A DNA stretch of 64,000 nucleotides, taken from the NCBI GenBank assembly GCA_000719025.1, contig JODP01000002.1:496001-560000 (forward strand). The letters are read 5' to 3'. Below the pieces are notes generated by a model. It saw nothing but the letters and a program-made list of their open reading frames with translations, had not been told where the DNA came from and ran no database searches. The position numbers and the translations under genes were made by a program. Below are positions 43,396 to 52,961 of this stretch, piece after piece (position 1 is the stretch's first letter; the number at the start of each line of letters is the position of its first letter). Source of the DNA: Kineosporia aurantiaca JCM 3230 (GTDB lineage: Bacteria; Actinomycetota; Actinomycetes; Actinomycetales; Kineosporiaceae).

Positions 43396-44529
43396 ATGGG
43401 CATGCGGCGGATACTGGGGCTCCGCATCCTCGTTCCCCTCACCATCACCGCGGCTGTCCTCACCCCCACTGCGCAAGCTCAGGCCCAGCAGTCCCAGAAG
43501 CCCCGCTCGACCGCGGCCGACGAGGCCGAGACCAGGGCAATGCGGGCACGGGCCCGGGTGGACGCCTCGGTCGACGCATATGCCGAGGCGGAGCGAGCAG
43601 TGGCGCGGGGTCTTTCGCGGGTCACGGCGGCGTACGCAGTGGCCGACTCGGCGAGTGTGGACGCCGATAAGGTCGCGCAGGCGCGGGAGGCCGCCGCGGC
43701 GAAGCGGGTGGCGGATATTCGGGCGGTGTACGTGTCCGGGGGTACGGCGTGGTTGACGGCGACCTTGCTGGAATCCGATTCGCCGAGTGAACTGCTCTGG
43801 CGGCAGAGCACGAACAACCAGGTGATGCACGGGCTGCTGGCTTCCGACGAGCTGATTCTGCGGAGCGCGGAAGCGGACTCGCGACTGGCCGAGTATCGGG
43901 CCGAGGATGCCGAGCAGGCCGCGGAGGAGCAGGCCGATGCGATGAACGGGCTGCAGGCTGATGCGGATACCGCGCGGGAGGCGTTGGCAGACGCGCGGAC
44001 GACTCTTGCTCGGCTGGATCGGAAGGCGCAGCGAGCGCGGGCTGCGCAGCAGGCTCGAGAGCTGATTGCGAACGCGGAACGCAGGGCGCGGGCGGAGCGG
44101 AGGAGCGCGACGGGGAGGGTCACCGCGCTGGGGATCCCGGAGGAGTACCAGGCCGCGTATCAGTCCGCGGCCGGTAGGTGCCCTGGGCTGACCTGGACGC
44201 TGCTGGCGGCGGTCGGCCAGGTGGAGAGCGGGCACGGGCGGAACGTGGGGCCGTCTTCGGCGGGAGCCGAGGGGCCAATGCAGTTCATGCCGGGCACGTT
44301 CGCTGCGTACGGGGTGGATGGCGATCACGACGGGGTGCGCGACATCTGGGACCCGGAGGATGCGATCTTCTCAGCGGCGAATTACCTCTGCGCTACCGGC
44401 CTCGACACCCCGGCGAAGATCAGGGCCGCGCTGTTCCGGTACAACCGTGCCGACTGGTACGTCGATCTGGTGCTGTCGGCCGAGCAGGCCATTATCGCCC
44501 GCTCGGCCGAAGCGGCCGACCTGCCTTAG
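43396..44529 (+). CDS. Secreted coiled-coil lytic transglycosylase-like protein
   Basis: 377-residue exported protein. Signal peptide: MRR then a hydrophobic stretch ending near AQA (residues 26-31). Residues about 40-235 are an Ala/Glu/Arg-rich coiled coil, in the style of NlpC- or peptidase-linked coiled coils of actinobacteria. The C-terminal 130 residues are an SLT-type transglycosylase: catalytic Glu in GQVESGHGRN, then EGPMQFMPGTFAAYGVD and a YNRADWYVDLVL ending. It should cleave peptidoglycan glycan strands at the cell surface. The partner-binding role of the coiled coil is unknown. Its 3' end faces the SPFH gene with four bases between. Confidence 0.88.
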   Translation: MGMRRILGLRILVPLTITAAVLTPTAQAQAQQSQKPRSTAADEAETRAMRARARVDASVDAYAEAERAVARGLSRVTAAYAVADSASVDADKVAQAREAAAAKRVADIRAVYVSGGTAWLTATLLESDSPSELLWRQSTNNQVMHGLLASDELILRSAEADSRLAEYRAEDAEQAAEEQADAMNGLQADADTAREALADARTTLARLDRKAQRARAAQQARELIANAERRARAERRSATGRVTALGIPEEYQAAYQSAAGRCPGLTWTLLAAVGQVESGHGRNVGPSSAGAEGPMQFMPGTFAAYGVDGDHDGVRDIWDPEDAIFSAANYLCATGLDTPAKIRAALFRYNRADWYVDLVLSAEQAIIARSAEAADLP

Positions 44530-44533
44530 GAAT

Positions 44534-45643
44534 TCAGCTCCCCGGAAGTTCTCCGGGGGTGCCGTACGGAGCGCTGCCGTTGCCGGAGGCCCGGCGGGAA
44601 TCGGCGGCGGCCTCGGCCGATGCCGACGCGGCCTCGGCGCGGGCCCGCTCCAGCGCCTCGTTCGGGTCTTCCAGAACGGTGTCGCCGAACGGGTTCTCGC
44701 CCAGCTGCTTGGGCGAACGCTGCGGAGCGGACGACGGAGCGGCCGGGGCCGAGACCGGCTCGCTCTCGCCCCCGAGCGCACCGCTGATACTGCTCAGGGC
44801 CTGGGTCAGCTCGGACGGGACGATCCAGAGCTTGCTCGCGCTGCCGTTGGCGATCTGCGGCAGCATCTGCAGGTACTGGTAGGCCAGCAGCTTGGGGTCG
44901 GCGTCGCCCTGGTGGATCGCGTCGAACACCTGCAGGATGGCCCGGGACTCACCCTGGGCCCGGAGCACCGCGGACTGCGCCTGGCCCTCGGCCCGCAGGA
45001 TGGACGACTGCTTGTCGCCCTCGGCGGTGAGGATCTGGGACTGCTTGACGCCCTCGGCGTGCAGGATCGTCGCGCGCCGGTCCCGCTCGGCCCGCATCTG
45101 CTTCTCCATCGAGTCCTGCACCGAGGCCGGCGGGTCGATCGCCTTCAGCTCCACCCGGTTCACCCGGATCCCCCAGCGGCCGGTGGCCTCGTCGAGCACC
45201 CCGCGCAGCTGCCCGTTGATCTGGTCGCGGCTGGTCAGGGTCTGCTCCAGGTCGAGCGAGCCGATCACGTTACGCAGCGTGGTGACGGTGAGCTGCTCGA
45301 TGCCCTGGATGTAGTTGTAGATCTCGTAGACCGCGGCCTTGGGGTCGGTCGGCTGGAAGTAGATCACCGTGTCGATGTTCACGACCAGGTTGTCGGACGT
45401 GATCACCGGCTGCGGGGGGAACGAGACCACCTGCTCGCGCAGGTCCACCACGGCCCGCGGCCGGTCCACGAACGGGACCAGGAAGTGCAGGCCGGGCTCC
45501 AGGGTGCGGGAGTACCGGCCCAGCCGTTCCACGATCACCGACGTGGCCTGCGGGACGATCCGGATCGCCTTGGCGATGGTGGTTCCGACGAGGAGAACCA
45601 CCAGGGCGAGGACGACCAGGAGGATGACGTCACCTGGTTCCAT
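44534..45643 (-). CDS. SPFH/band 7 (stomatin-like) membrane protein
   Basis: 369-residue protein. One N-terminal helix (residues 6-25, VILLVVLALVVLLVG), then the band 7 domain (about 28-190, VPQATSVIVERLGRYSRTLE). A coiled stretch follows with repeated AEG steps (LHAEGVKQSQILTAEGDKQS). A Ser/Pro/Ala-rich tail of about 90 residues completes it. Stomatin-like proteins oligomerise in the membrane and scaffold microdomains or proteases. ATG 45643 has AAGGAAGG upstream. NfeD, the standard partner of bacterial stomatins, is encoded two bases upstream, so the pair is a classic NfeD-stomatin operon. Confidence 0.93.
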   Translation of the reverse strand: MEPGDVILLVVLALVVLLVGTTIAKAIRIVPQATSVIVERLGRYSRTLEPGLHFLVPFVDRPRAVVDLREQVVSFPPQPVITSDNLVVNIDTVIYFQPTDPKAAVYEIYNYIQGIEQLTVTTLRNVIGSLDLEQTLTSRDQINGQLRGVLDEATGRWGIRVNRVELKAIDPPASVQDSMEKQMRAERDRRATILHAEGVKQSQILTAEGDKQSSILRAEGQAQSAVLRAQGESRAILQVFDAIHQGDADPKLLAYQYLQMLPQIANGSASKLWIVPSELTQALSSISGALGGESEPVSAPAAPSSAPQRSPKQLGENPFGDTVLEDPNEALERARAEAASASAEAAADSRRASGNGSAPYGTPGELPGS

Positions 45644-45645
45644 GA

Positions 45646-46113
45646 CTACTGCCTTCCTTCGGGGAGCTCGTGCGACGGCGCCACCACGGCGGTGGCCCCG
45701 TCGATACCGACCACATGGACGGTGCTGCCGACCTCCAGCGTGCGCCCTCCGGGGGCGACCCGCGCGGTCCAGGTCTCGCCCGAGAGCTTGACCAGGCCCG
45801 ATGAGTCGCTGACCGGCTGCAGGACCTGCGCCGGCGCCCCGATCAGGGCGGCGACGCCGGTCGGGGTCAGCTCGCCGCGCTGGGCCCACGCCTTCAGCGG
45901 GGGCCGGGCGACACCGATCAGGACAGCGGAGGCGATCGCGAAGGCGAGCACCTGAAGGGGAGCCCCGAGGCCGAACAGATCGGCGCCGGCGGCGGCCAGC
46001 GCCCCACCGGCCAGCATCAGGAAGAAGAAGTCCAGCGAGGTGATCTCGATCAGCCCGGCCACCACGGCCGCCCCGATCCAGAGCAGCCAGGCGTGCTCAC
46101 CCCAGTCGCTCAT
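45646..46113 (-). CDS. NfeD-like membrane protein
   Basis: 155-residue short NfeD. The first 75 residues form two to three helices (WLLWIGAAVVAGLIEITSLD, AFAIASAVLIGVARPPL). The C-terminal 65 residues are an OB-fold soluble domain with GETWTARVAPGGRTLEVGS. There is no ClpP-type protease domain, so this is the short NfeD1b-like type. It works with the SPFH protein encoded directly downstream. An ABC ATPase gene lies 50 bp upstream on the same strand. Confidence 0.9.
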   Translation of the reverse strand: MSDWGEHAWLLWIGAAVVAGLIEITSLDFFFLMLAGGALAAAGADLFGLGAPLQVLAFAIASAVLIGVARPPLKAWAQRGELTPTGVAALIGAPAQVLQPVSDSSGLVKLSGETWTARVAPGGRTLEVGSTVHVVGIDGATAVVAPSHELPEGRQ

Positions 46114-46163
46114 CCCGCCTCCTCCATCCCCCTGCGGAGTCTGCGCCTGCGGCGCCCCCTCCG

Positions 46164-46952
<789 letters not shown>

Positions 46953-47078
46953 GAGCACGACCCTATGGCACCGGCCGCACTGGTTGTGGCCGGGTCCGGC
47001 GCGCGTCCCGGCCGGCCTGCGGAACGGGGCCGGCCGCCGTTGGGGACGGATCACCCGGACACGAATTAGTCTGACCTG

Positions 47079-47888
47079 ATGCTCCTCCTGCCCCGGTCCG
47101 CCCGGCTCGCCGCCTGGGGTACCGCCGTGCTCGCGGACGGCCTGGACCCGGCCCTGGCGGTCGCCGCGGTCACCCGTGACGACGAACCGCACGTGGTCAC
47201 CGCCGACTTCGAGGTTTCCGCGACGCTCGGCCTGCCCCCCAAGGGCGGTCTGCTCGACCTGCTGAACAGCCTGCTGCGGCACGGCACGACCAGTCTGCGG
47301 GTGGCCCTGCCGGCTCCCGGCGACATGCTCGGCCTGCCCGGCCCGCCGGACTTCAACATGTCCGCGATGGAGGCCGGCGAGTGTGTTCTGGCCGACGACG
47401 GGCAGATGGTCGGGGGTCCGGCGATCGGGATCGTGGCCCATGTCACCGAATTCGGGTCGGTCTATGAGCCCGGGGCGATGGTCTCCTGGCAGGCCCACGC
47501 GGTCGGCCGGCGCCGGGTGACCGATCTCGGCAGCGTCGGCGAGGCGGACCGCGAGCTGCGCTCGGCGCTGGCCGAGGCGGTCGAGGAGCTGGGCCGGCTG
47601 GACGTGGCCCGCTGGCGGGAGGACGCGGCCGACCGGGTCGCGGCGATCCGGGACGGCGGGCTGGAGCGCGGCATCATCCCGCCGACCACGCCGCAGCGGG
47701 TGATCCAGGTGCTCTCCCGGGCCGCCCGGGTGCGCGCCATCGTGGAGCTGGCCAGCGAGGACGACGGGGCCGCGGTCACCCAGCACGAGGCGGAGCGGCG
47801 CACCGAGGCGCTCCGGAGGCTGGACCGGGTGTCCCGTCGGGCGATGGTCGCCGCAGTGAACGGCATGCGGGAACACGAGGAGAATTAG
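47079..47888 (+). CDS. Conserved hypothetical protein
   Basis: 269-residue protein I do not recognise by function. It is hydrophilic and acidic, with no signal peptide or clear membrane helix. The N-terminal 160 residues look alpha/beta (ARLAAWGTAVLADGLDPALA, VAAVTRDDEPHVV). The last 110 are helical and Arg/Glu-rich (RALRR-type coils, RVRAIVELASEDDGAAVTQH). Codon use is like its neighbours, so the gene is real. ATG 47079 is the first start. It is divergent from the ABC ATPase gene (126-bp gap) and followed by a palindrome shared with glgM. Confidence 0.75.
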   Translation: MLLLPRSARLAAWGTAVLADGLDPALAVAAVTRDDEPHVVTADFEVSATLGLPPKGGLLDLLNSLLRHGTTSLRVALPAPGDMLGLPGPPDFNMSAMEAGECVLADDGQMVGGPAIGIVAHVTEFGSVYEPGAMVSWQAHAVGRRRVTDLGSVGEADRELRSALAEAVEELGRLDVARWREDAADRVAAIRDGGLERGIIPPTTPQRVIQVLSRAARVRAIVELASEDDGAAVTQHEAERRTEALRRLDRVSRRAMVAAVNGMREHEEN

Positions 47889-47946
47889 GGACGCTCGCCA
47901 GCTGCGGTTCTGGTGTCGAACCGAACCGCAGCGGGCAAACGTCCCT
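47888..47946. terminator. Bidirectional palindrome at convergent junction
   Basis: Perfect inner stem GCTGCGGTTC (47901-47910) / GAACCGCAGC (47923-47932). An imperfect outer stem GGACGCTCGCC / GGCAAACGTCC brackets it. It fills the gap between the convergent unknown gene and glgM. The outer arms resemble those of the palindrome at 57777-57825 (ATGAGGGACGTTTGCCC versus ATGAAGGACGCTTGCCC). Confidence 0.75.
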
Positions 47947-47950
47947 CATT

Positions 47951-49132
47951 TCAAAGCACTGAGCGGTACACCTCGATCGTCGTGTCGGCGATCGCCGACC
48001 AGGCGAAGTGCTGCTCCGCGCGCTCGCGCCCGGCCCGACCCCAGGCCCGGGCGCGCTCCGGATCGGCACAGGCCTCGGTCAGCGCGGCGGCCAGATCGGC
48101 CACGAACCGGTCCGGATCCAGCGGGGTTCCGGTGCCGTCGGTGACCTGCTCGATCGGCACCAGCAGCCCGGTCCCGCCGTCGACGACGACCTCCGGGATA
48201 CCCCCGGTGGCGGTCCCGACCACGGCCGCCTCGCAGGCCATCGCCTCCAGGTTGACGATGCCGAGCGGCTCGTAGACCGACGGGCAGACGAACGCGGTGG
48301 CCGCCGACAGCACCGTGCAGAGCTCGTCGCGGGGCAGCATCCGCTGGATCCAGACCACCCCGTCGCGGGTCTTCTGCAGCTCCGCCACCAGCCCGCTGAC
48401 CTCGGCCATGATCTCCGGCGTGTCCGGTGCCCCGGCGCACAGCACCAGCTGGATCTCCGGCGGCAGCAGGGCGGCCGCGCGCAACAGGTAGGGCAGGCCC
48501 TTCTGCCGGGTGATCCGCCCGACGAAGACGATCGACGGCCGCTCCGGGTCGATCCCCAGGCCGCGGACCACTTCCTCGTTCTCGATCCGGCGCCAGCCGG
48601 ACAGGTCGATGCCGTTGTGCACGACCTTCACCTTGGCCGGGTCGACCGCGGGGTAGCAGCGCAGGATGTCCTCGCGCATGCCGGCGCTGACCGCGATCAC
48701 CGCCGAGGCCGCCTCGAACGCTGTCTTCTCGGCCCAGGAGGAGAGCGCGTAACCGCCGCCGAGCTGCTCGGCCTTCCACGGTCGCAGCGGCTCCAGGCTG
48801 TGCGCGGTGAGGACGTGCGGCACGCCGTGCAACAGGCCGGCCAGGTGCCCGGCGAGGTTGGCGTACCAGGTGTGGGAGTGCACCAGATCGGCCCCGGCAC
48901 AGCCCCCGGCGATCGCCAGGTCGACCCCGAAGGTGCGCAGCGCGGGGTTGGCGCCGGCCAGCGTCTCCGGCTCGGGGTAGGCGGTGACCGACCGTTCGTC
49001 GCGCGGTTCACCGAAGGTCCGGACCTCGACGTCGATCTGACGGCGGAGCACCTCGACGAGATTCTCCACGTGAACACCCGCCCCTCCATAGACATCCGGC
49101 GGGTATTCACGGGTAAGAACGTCGACGCGCAT
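47951..49132 (-). CDS. glgM: Alpha-maltose-1-phosphate synthase / glycogen synthase (GlgM/GlgA, GT4)
   Basis: 393-residue GT4 retaining glycosyltransferase of the actinobacterial GlgA group. N-terminal acceptor loop DVYGGAGVHVENLVEVLRR. Catalytic His region LVHSHTWYANLAG. Linker to the donor domain VVHNGIDLSGWR and GRITRQKGLPYLLRA. Donor-site Glu motif SVYEPLGIVNLEAMACE. Mycobacterial orthologues, placed divergently from glgC exactly as here, make maltose-1-phosphate from ADP-glucose and glucose-1-phosphate for the GlgE route. The name is therefore GlgM by context, with classic glycogen synthase as the alternative. ATG 49132 has GGGAGG upstream. Confidence 0.9.
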   Translation of the reverse strand: MRVDVLTREYPPDVYGGAGVHVENLVEVLRRQIDVEVRTFGEPRDERSVTAYPEPETLAGANPALRTFGVDLAIAGGCAGADLVHSHTWYANLAGHLAGLLHGVPHVLTAHSLEPLRPWKAEQLGGGYALSSWAEKTAFEAASAVIAVSAGMREDILRCYPAVDPAKVKVVHNGIDLSGWRRIENEEVVRGLGIDPERPSIVFVGRITRQKGLPYLLRAAALLPPEIQLVLCAGAPDTPEIMAEVSGLVAELQKTRDGVVWIQRMLPRDELCTVLSAATAFVCPSVYEPLGIVNLEAMACEAAVVGTATGGIPEVVVDGGTGLLVPIEQVTDGTGTPLDPDRFVADLAAALTEACADPERARAWGRAGRERAEQHFAWSAIADTTIEVYRSVL

Positions 49133-49179
49133 GCCTCCCACCGTAGTGCGAGAACGGACCGACGGCCTATGGTCAGCAC

Positions 49180-50421
49180 ATGGCGAATCCGAGGGTTCTG
49201 GCGATCGTTCTGGCCGGCGGGGAAGGCAAGCGTTTGATGCCACTCACGGTGGACCGCGCCAAACCCGCCGTACCCTTTGGTGGCGTATACCGTCTCGTCG
49301 ATTTCGCGCTGAGCAACATCGTCAACTCGGGGTACCTGCGGATCGTCGTGCTGACCCAGTACAAGTCGCACAGCCTGGACCGGCACATCGCCCAGGCCTG
49401 GCGGATGTCGACCCAGCTGGGCAACTACATCGCGCCGGTGCCGGCCCAGCAGCGGGTGGGCAAGCGCTGGTACCTCGGCAGCGCGGACGCGATCTACCAG
49501 AGCCTGAACCTGGTGAACGACGAGAAGCCGGACATCGTCGTGGTGGTCGGGGCCGACCACGTCTACCGCATGGACTTCGCGGACATGGTCAAGCAGCACA
49601 TCGAGTCCGGGGCCGGGGCCACGGTCGCGGCGATCCGCCAGCCGATCAAGGACGCGGACCAGTTCGGCGTGATCAAGACCTACGACGAGGACCCGCGGCG
49701 GATCGAGGCGTTCCTGGAGAAGCCGACCGACCCGGTGGGCCTGCCGGACTCGCCGAACGAGATCCTGGCCTCGATGGGCAACTACGTCTTCGACGCCAAG
49801 GCGCTGATCGACGCGGTGACCGCCGACTCCGACGACCCGGGCTCGCGGCACGACATGGGCGGCGACATCATCCCCTACTTCGTCGGCCGGGGTGAGGCCG
49901 CGGTCTACGACTTCAAGGACAACGACGTGCGCGGCTCGACCGACCGCGACCGCGGCTACTGGCGCGACGTCGGCACCATCGACGCCTACTTCGAGGCGCA
50001 GATGGACCTGGTCTCGGTGCACCCGGTGTTCAACCTCTACAACTACGACTGGCCGCTCTACACCCACCAGGGCCCCTGGCCCCCGGCCAAGTTCGTGCAC
50101 GGCTGGCAGGGCCGGATCGGGCACGCGGTGAACTCGATCGTCTCCCCCGGCACGGTGGTCTCCGGCTCGTTCGTGGAGAGCTCGGTGCTCTCGCCCAACG
50201 TGAACGTCCGGTCCTGGTCCACGGTCAGCGAGAGCGTGCTGATGGACGGGGTGGACATCGGCCGGCACGCCGTGGTCCGCCGGGCCATCCTGGACAAGAA
50301 TGTGGTGGTGCCGGAGGGCGCGCGGATCGGGATGGACCCCGACGCCGACCGCGAGCGCGGGTTCGTGGTGACCGAGTCCGGCATCACGGTGATCGGGAAG
50401 GGTCAGCGGGTCACCGTGTAG
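49180..50421 (+). CDS. glgC: Glucose-1-phosphate adenylyltransferase
   Basis: 413-residue ADP-glucose pyrophosphorylase, which makes ADP-glucose from ATP and glucose-1-phosphate. N-terminal nucleotidyltransferase: VLAGGEGKRLMPLTVDRAKP, with the catalytic Asp in VVGADHVYRMDF. The glucose-binding motif is FLEKPTDP. The C-terminal 110 residues form a left-handed beta-helix (SPGTVVSGSFVESSVLSPNV). It supplies the donor for the divergent GlgM, with 47 bp between the starts, so shared regulation is likely. Confidence 0.96.
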   Translation: MANPRVLAIVLAGGEGKRLMPLTVDRAKPAVPFGGVYRLVDFALSNIVNSGYLRIVVLTQYKSHSLDRHIAQAWRMSTQLGNYIAPVPAQQRVGKRWYLGSADAIYQSLNLVNDEKPDIVVVVGADHVYRMDFADMVKQHIESGAGATVAAIRQPIKDADQFGVIKTYDEDPRRIEAFLEKPTDPVGLPDSPNEILASMGNYVFDAKALIDAVTADSDDPGSRHDMGGDIIPYFVGRGEAAVYDFKDNDVRGSTDRDRGYWRDVGTIDAYFEAQMDLVSVHPVFNLYNYDWPLYTHQGPWPPAKFVHGWQGRIGHAVNSIVSPGTVVSGSFVESSVLSPNVNVRSWSTVSESVLMDGVDIGRHAVVRRAILDKNVVVPEGARIGMDPDADRERGFVVTESGITVIGKGQRVTV

Positions 50422-50469
50422 TCGCGTTTCTGCCAGCACTGACGCTGGGTCACGCCTAGAGTTCCGAGC

Positions 50470-51240
50470 GTGACCATTCGCATCGGTGTCCAGATCCAGC
50501 CCCAGCACGCCGACTACGCCGACATCCGCCGGGCCGTGGCCCGGGCCGAGGAGCTCGGCGTGGACGTGGCCTTCAACTGGGACCACTTCTACCCGCTCTA
50601 CGGGGAGCCGGACGGTAAGCACTTCGAGTGCTGGACCATGCTCGGCGCCTGGGCCGAGGCGACCTCCCGGATCCAGATCGGCGCGCTGGTGACCTGCAAC
50701 AGCTACCGCAACGCGGACCTGCTGGCGGACATGGCCCGCACCGTCGACCACATCTCCGGCGGGCGGCTGATCCTCGGAATCGGGGCCGGCTGGTTCGAGA
50801 AGGACTACACCGAGTACGGCTACGAGTTCGGCACCGCGGGCACCCGGCTGGCTGATCTGGAGCAGGCCCTGGCCCGGATCGAGGCGCGCTGGCGGAAGCT
50901 GAACCCGGCCCCCACCCGCGACATCCCGATCCTGATCGGCGGGGGCGGGGAGAAGAAGACCCTGCGCTACACCGCCCGGCACGCCGACATCTGGCACAGC
51001 TTCGCCGACCTGGAGACGCTGCAGCGCAAGAGCGCCGTCCTGGACGAGTGGTGCGCGGCGGAGAACCGCGACCCGGCGACGATCGAGCGCTCAGTGGCCG
51101 TCGGCGAGGCTCCCGAGCAGATTGGGGACGCCCTGATCGCCGCCGGGGCAACCCTCTTCACGGTGGGGTTGAGTGGGCCCGACTACGACATGGGCCTGGT
51201 CAGCGAGTGGGTGGCCTTCCGGGACGCGAAGAACGGCTAG
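50470..51240 (+). CDS. F420-dependent LLM-class oxidoreductase
   Basis: 256-residue TIM-barrel protein of the luciferase-like, F420-using group. N-terminus IRIGVQIQPQHADYADIRRA with the typical NWDHFYPLYGEPDGKHFECW stretch near residue 35. Cofactor-region glycines LILGIGAGWFEKDYTEYGY (about residue 100). The IPILIGGGGEKKTLRYTARH motif follows near 155. It probably transfers hydride between F420 and an unknown substrate. GTG 50470 starts exactly at the family N-terminus. Its stop overlaps that of the alcohol dehydrogenase on the other strand by three bases. Confidence 0.9.
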   Translation: MTIRIGVQIQPQHADYADIRRAVARAEELGVDVAFNWDHFYPLYGEPDGKHFECWTMLGAWAEATSRIQIGALVTCNSYRNADLLADMARTVDHISGGRLILGIGAGWFEKDYTEYGYEFGTAGTRLADLEQALARIEARWRKLNPAPTRDIPILIGGGGEKKTLRYTARHADIWHSFADLETLQRKSAVLDEWCAAENRDPATIERSVAVGEAPEQIGDALIAAGATLFTVGLSGPDYDMGLVSEWVAFRDAKNG

Positions 51241-52241
51241 GCGATCTCCAGAACGGCCTTACCCCGGGTATGCCCCTGCTCCAGCTCGGCCAGGGCCCGC
51301 CCGGCCTCGGCCAGGGTCCAGGTCCGGCTGACCACCGGGCGCAGCGTGCCCGCGGCGATCAACTGGTTCAGGTCGAGCAGTTCGTCGCGGCGCTCGCGGA
51401 CCGGCAGCGTGGTGATGGTCGGGCGGACGAACCGGTTGGTCAGGAGCCCGCGGGCCATCGGGCCGAGCGGACCGAAGAACCCGCCCGGCCTACCCCCGTC
51501 GTTCATGATCAGCGTGCCGTCCGGAGTGAGCGCACGGCGGACCTCGCCGGGCGACCGCACACCGGCGTTGTCCAGGATCACGTCGTAGCGCTGCGACCCA
51601 GCAGCGAAATCCGTGGTGCGGTAGTCAATGACGTGGGTCGCGCCAAGCTCGCGGACCAGCTCGGCATTGGCCGCGCTGCACACCCCGGTCACCTCGGCCC
51701 CCAGCCCCACCGCGACCTGCACCGCAAAGTGCCCCACCCCGCCGGACGCCCCGGTGATCAGGACCGATTGCCCCGCCCGCACCTTCGCGACGTCACGAAT
51801 ACCGCGCTGCGCGGTGGTGGCGGCAATCGGCAGGGCGGCGGCCTCCACGAAGCTCAGCGCTTCCGGCTTCGGGGCCAGCTTCTCCACCGGCGCGATCGCG
51901 AACTCGGCGAACGATCCCCGCAGGAACCCGTACACCTCGTTCCCCACCGCCAGATCCCCCGCCCCGCCACCATCACCTCTGCCCACCCCACCTACTCCGG
52001 GCCCCAGTCGCTCGACCACCCCCGCGCCGTCGGTCCCCGCGATCCGGTTCCGGGGCCTGGTCCAGCCCATACCCGGCCGGGCCAACACCGGCGACCCCCG
52101 CAACAGGTGCCAGTCGGCCGGATTCAACCCCGCTGCCCGAACCCGGACCAGAACCTCGCCCTCCCCCGGAACCAGCTCAGCCACCTCGGCGAGCCGGAGG
52201 GAATCGGGCGCGCCCCACCGCTCCTGCACGACTGCCTTCAT
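51237..52241 (-). CDS. NAD(P)-dependent alcohol dehydrogenase / quinone oxidoreductase
   Basis: 334-residue zinc-independent medium-chain reductase. GroES-like N-terminus MKAVVQERWGAPDSLRLAEV, substrate-domain string AGLNPADWHLLRG, and NAD(P)-binding loop LITGASGGVGHFAVQVA near residue 155. A Gly-rich insert (VGGVGRGDGGGAGD, about residues 86-100) interrupts the usual GPGV...VGDEVYG stretch, so a surface loop is enlarged by about 12 residues. Substrate unknown. ATG 52241 has GGAAGG upstream. Beyond its start lies a 600-bp degenerate repeat region rather than a gene. Confidence 0.85.
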   Translation of the reverse strand: MKAVVQERWGAPDSLRLAEVAELVPGEGEVLVRVRAAGLNPADWHLLRGSPVLARPGMGWTRPRNRIAGTDGAGVVERLGPGVGGVGRGDGGGAGDLAVGNEVYGFLRGSFAEFAIAPVEKLAPKPEALSFVEAAALPIAATTAQRGIRDVAKVRAGQSVLITGASGGVGHFAVQVAVGLGAEVTGVCSAANAELVRELGATHVIDYRTTDFAAGSQRYDVILDNAGVRSPGEVRRALTPDGTLIMNDGGRPGGFFGPLGPMARGLLTNRFVRPTITTLPVRERRDELLDLNQLIAAGTLRPVVSRTWTLAEAGRALAELEQGHTRGKAVLEIA

Positions 52242-52857
52242 TACCCCCACCTTCCGATCCTCATCGAACCTCTCTCGGTATGGCTCAGGTCGCCGCCGCC
52301 TCCGCCCCATCGCGCGCATCTCGGTCAGCGATCCGAGACCCCTCGGCCACGATCACCAGCAACTCGGCCACCGTCGAGCCTCCGGCTGCGCGCACCCGGG
52401 GCCTAAGCCGGCTCGGCCTGGGCCCGGATCGCTATCACGAGGACGTGATGGGCGACCACGTCGTGCCGGCCGCGGCAGAGATGGGGATGGGGTTGCTCGA
52501 CCAGTGCCACCCACTCCTGCGCCCACCGCGGCCCGGGTCGAACCGGCCTGACCCGGATCGCTATCGCAGACACGTGATGGGTGACCACGTCGTGCTGGTC
52601 GCGGGCCAGACGGGGTCGCTCGACCAGCTCTACCCGCTCCTGCTCCCCCTTCGCGTGCATCCCCCTCGCATACATCCCACTCCCGCACCTCCCACTCGTG
52701 CGCTCACCGCTCGCACGCTCCCGCTCGCACACCTCCCACCCGCGCCCCCATCTCGCGCGACCCCACTCGCACTCCACCACTCGCGCACCGCATCCCCACA
52801 TCTCTCCCTCACGCTTCACTCGCACGCCACCGCTTACGCCTCTCACCCGCGTGTCTC
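52242..52857. other. Degenerate, low-complexity stretch without a supported gene
   Basis: 616 bp upstream of the alcohol dehydrogenase. From about 52650 on it is a patchwork of CTCGCAC/CCACTC-type steps that stays open in several frames on both strands. Open frames here lack the third-position GC bias seen in the real genes and have no ribosome site. It contains the diverged 100-bp direct repeat described separately and runs into the 13-bp tandem repeats. Confidence 0.6.
52423..52648. repeat. Two diverged direct copies of a 100-bp sequence
   Basis: Copy A (about 52423-52525) and copy B (about 52552-52648) both start CCCGGATCGCTATC and share GTGATGGG-GACCACGTCGTG and GCTCGACCAG. In the + frame both read DRYxxxVMGDHVV ... 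LDQxxPLL, so they may be remnants of a repeated coding unit. Origin unknown. Confidence 0.75.
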
Positions 52858-52961
52858 CCTCACCCGCCCACCTCACCCGCCCACCTCACCCGCCCACCTC
52901 GCACGCCCACCTCGCACGCCCACCTCGCACGCCCACCTCGCACGCCCACCTCGCACGCCCA
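52858..52961. repeat. 13-bp tandem repeat, eight units
   Basis: Three copies of CCTCACCCGCCCA (52858-52896) followed by five of CCTCGCACGCCCA (52897-52961), perfect within each subtype. It lies at the 3' end of the disrupted minus-strand frame. 13 is not a multiple of three, so any protein read through it cycles through frames with a 39-bp super-period. Confidence 0.93.
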
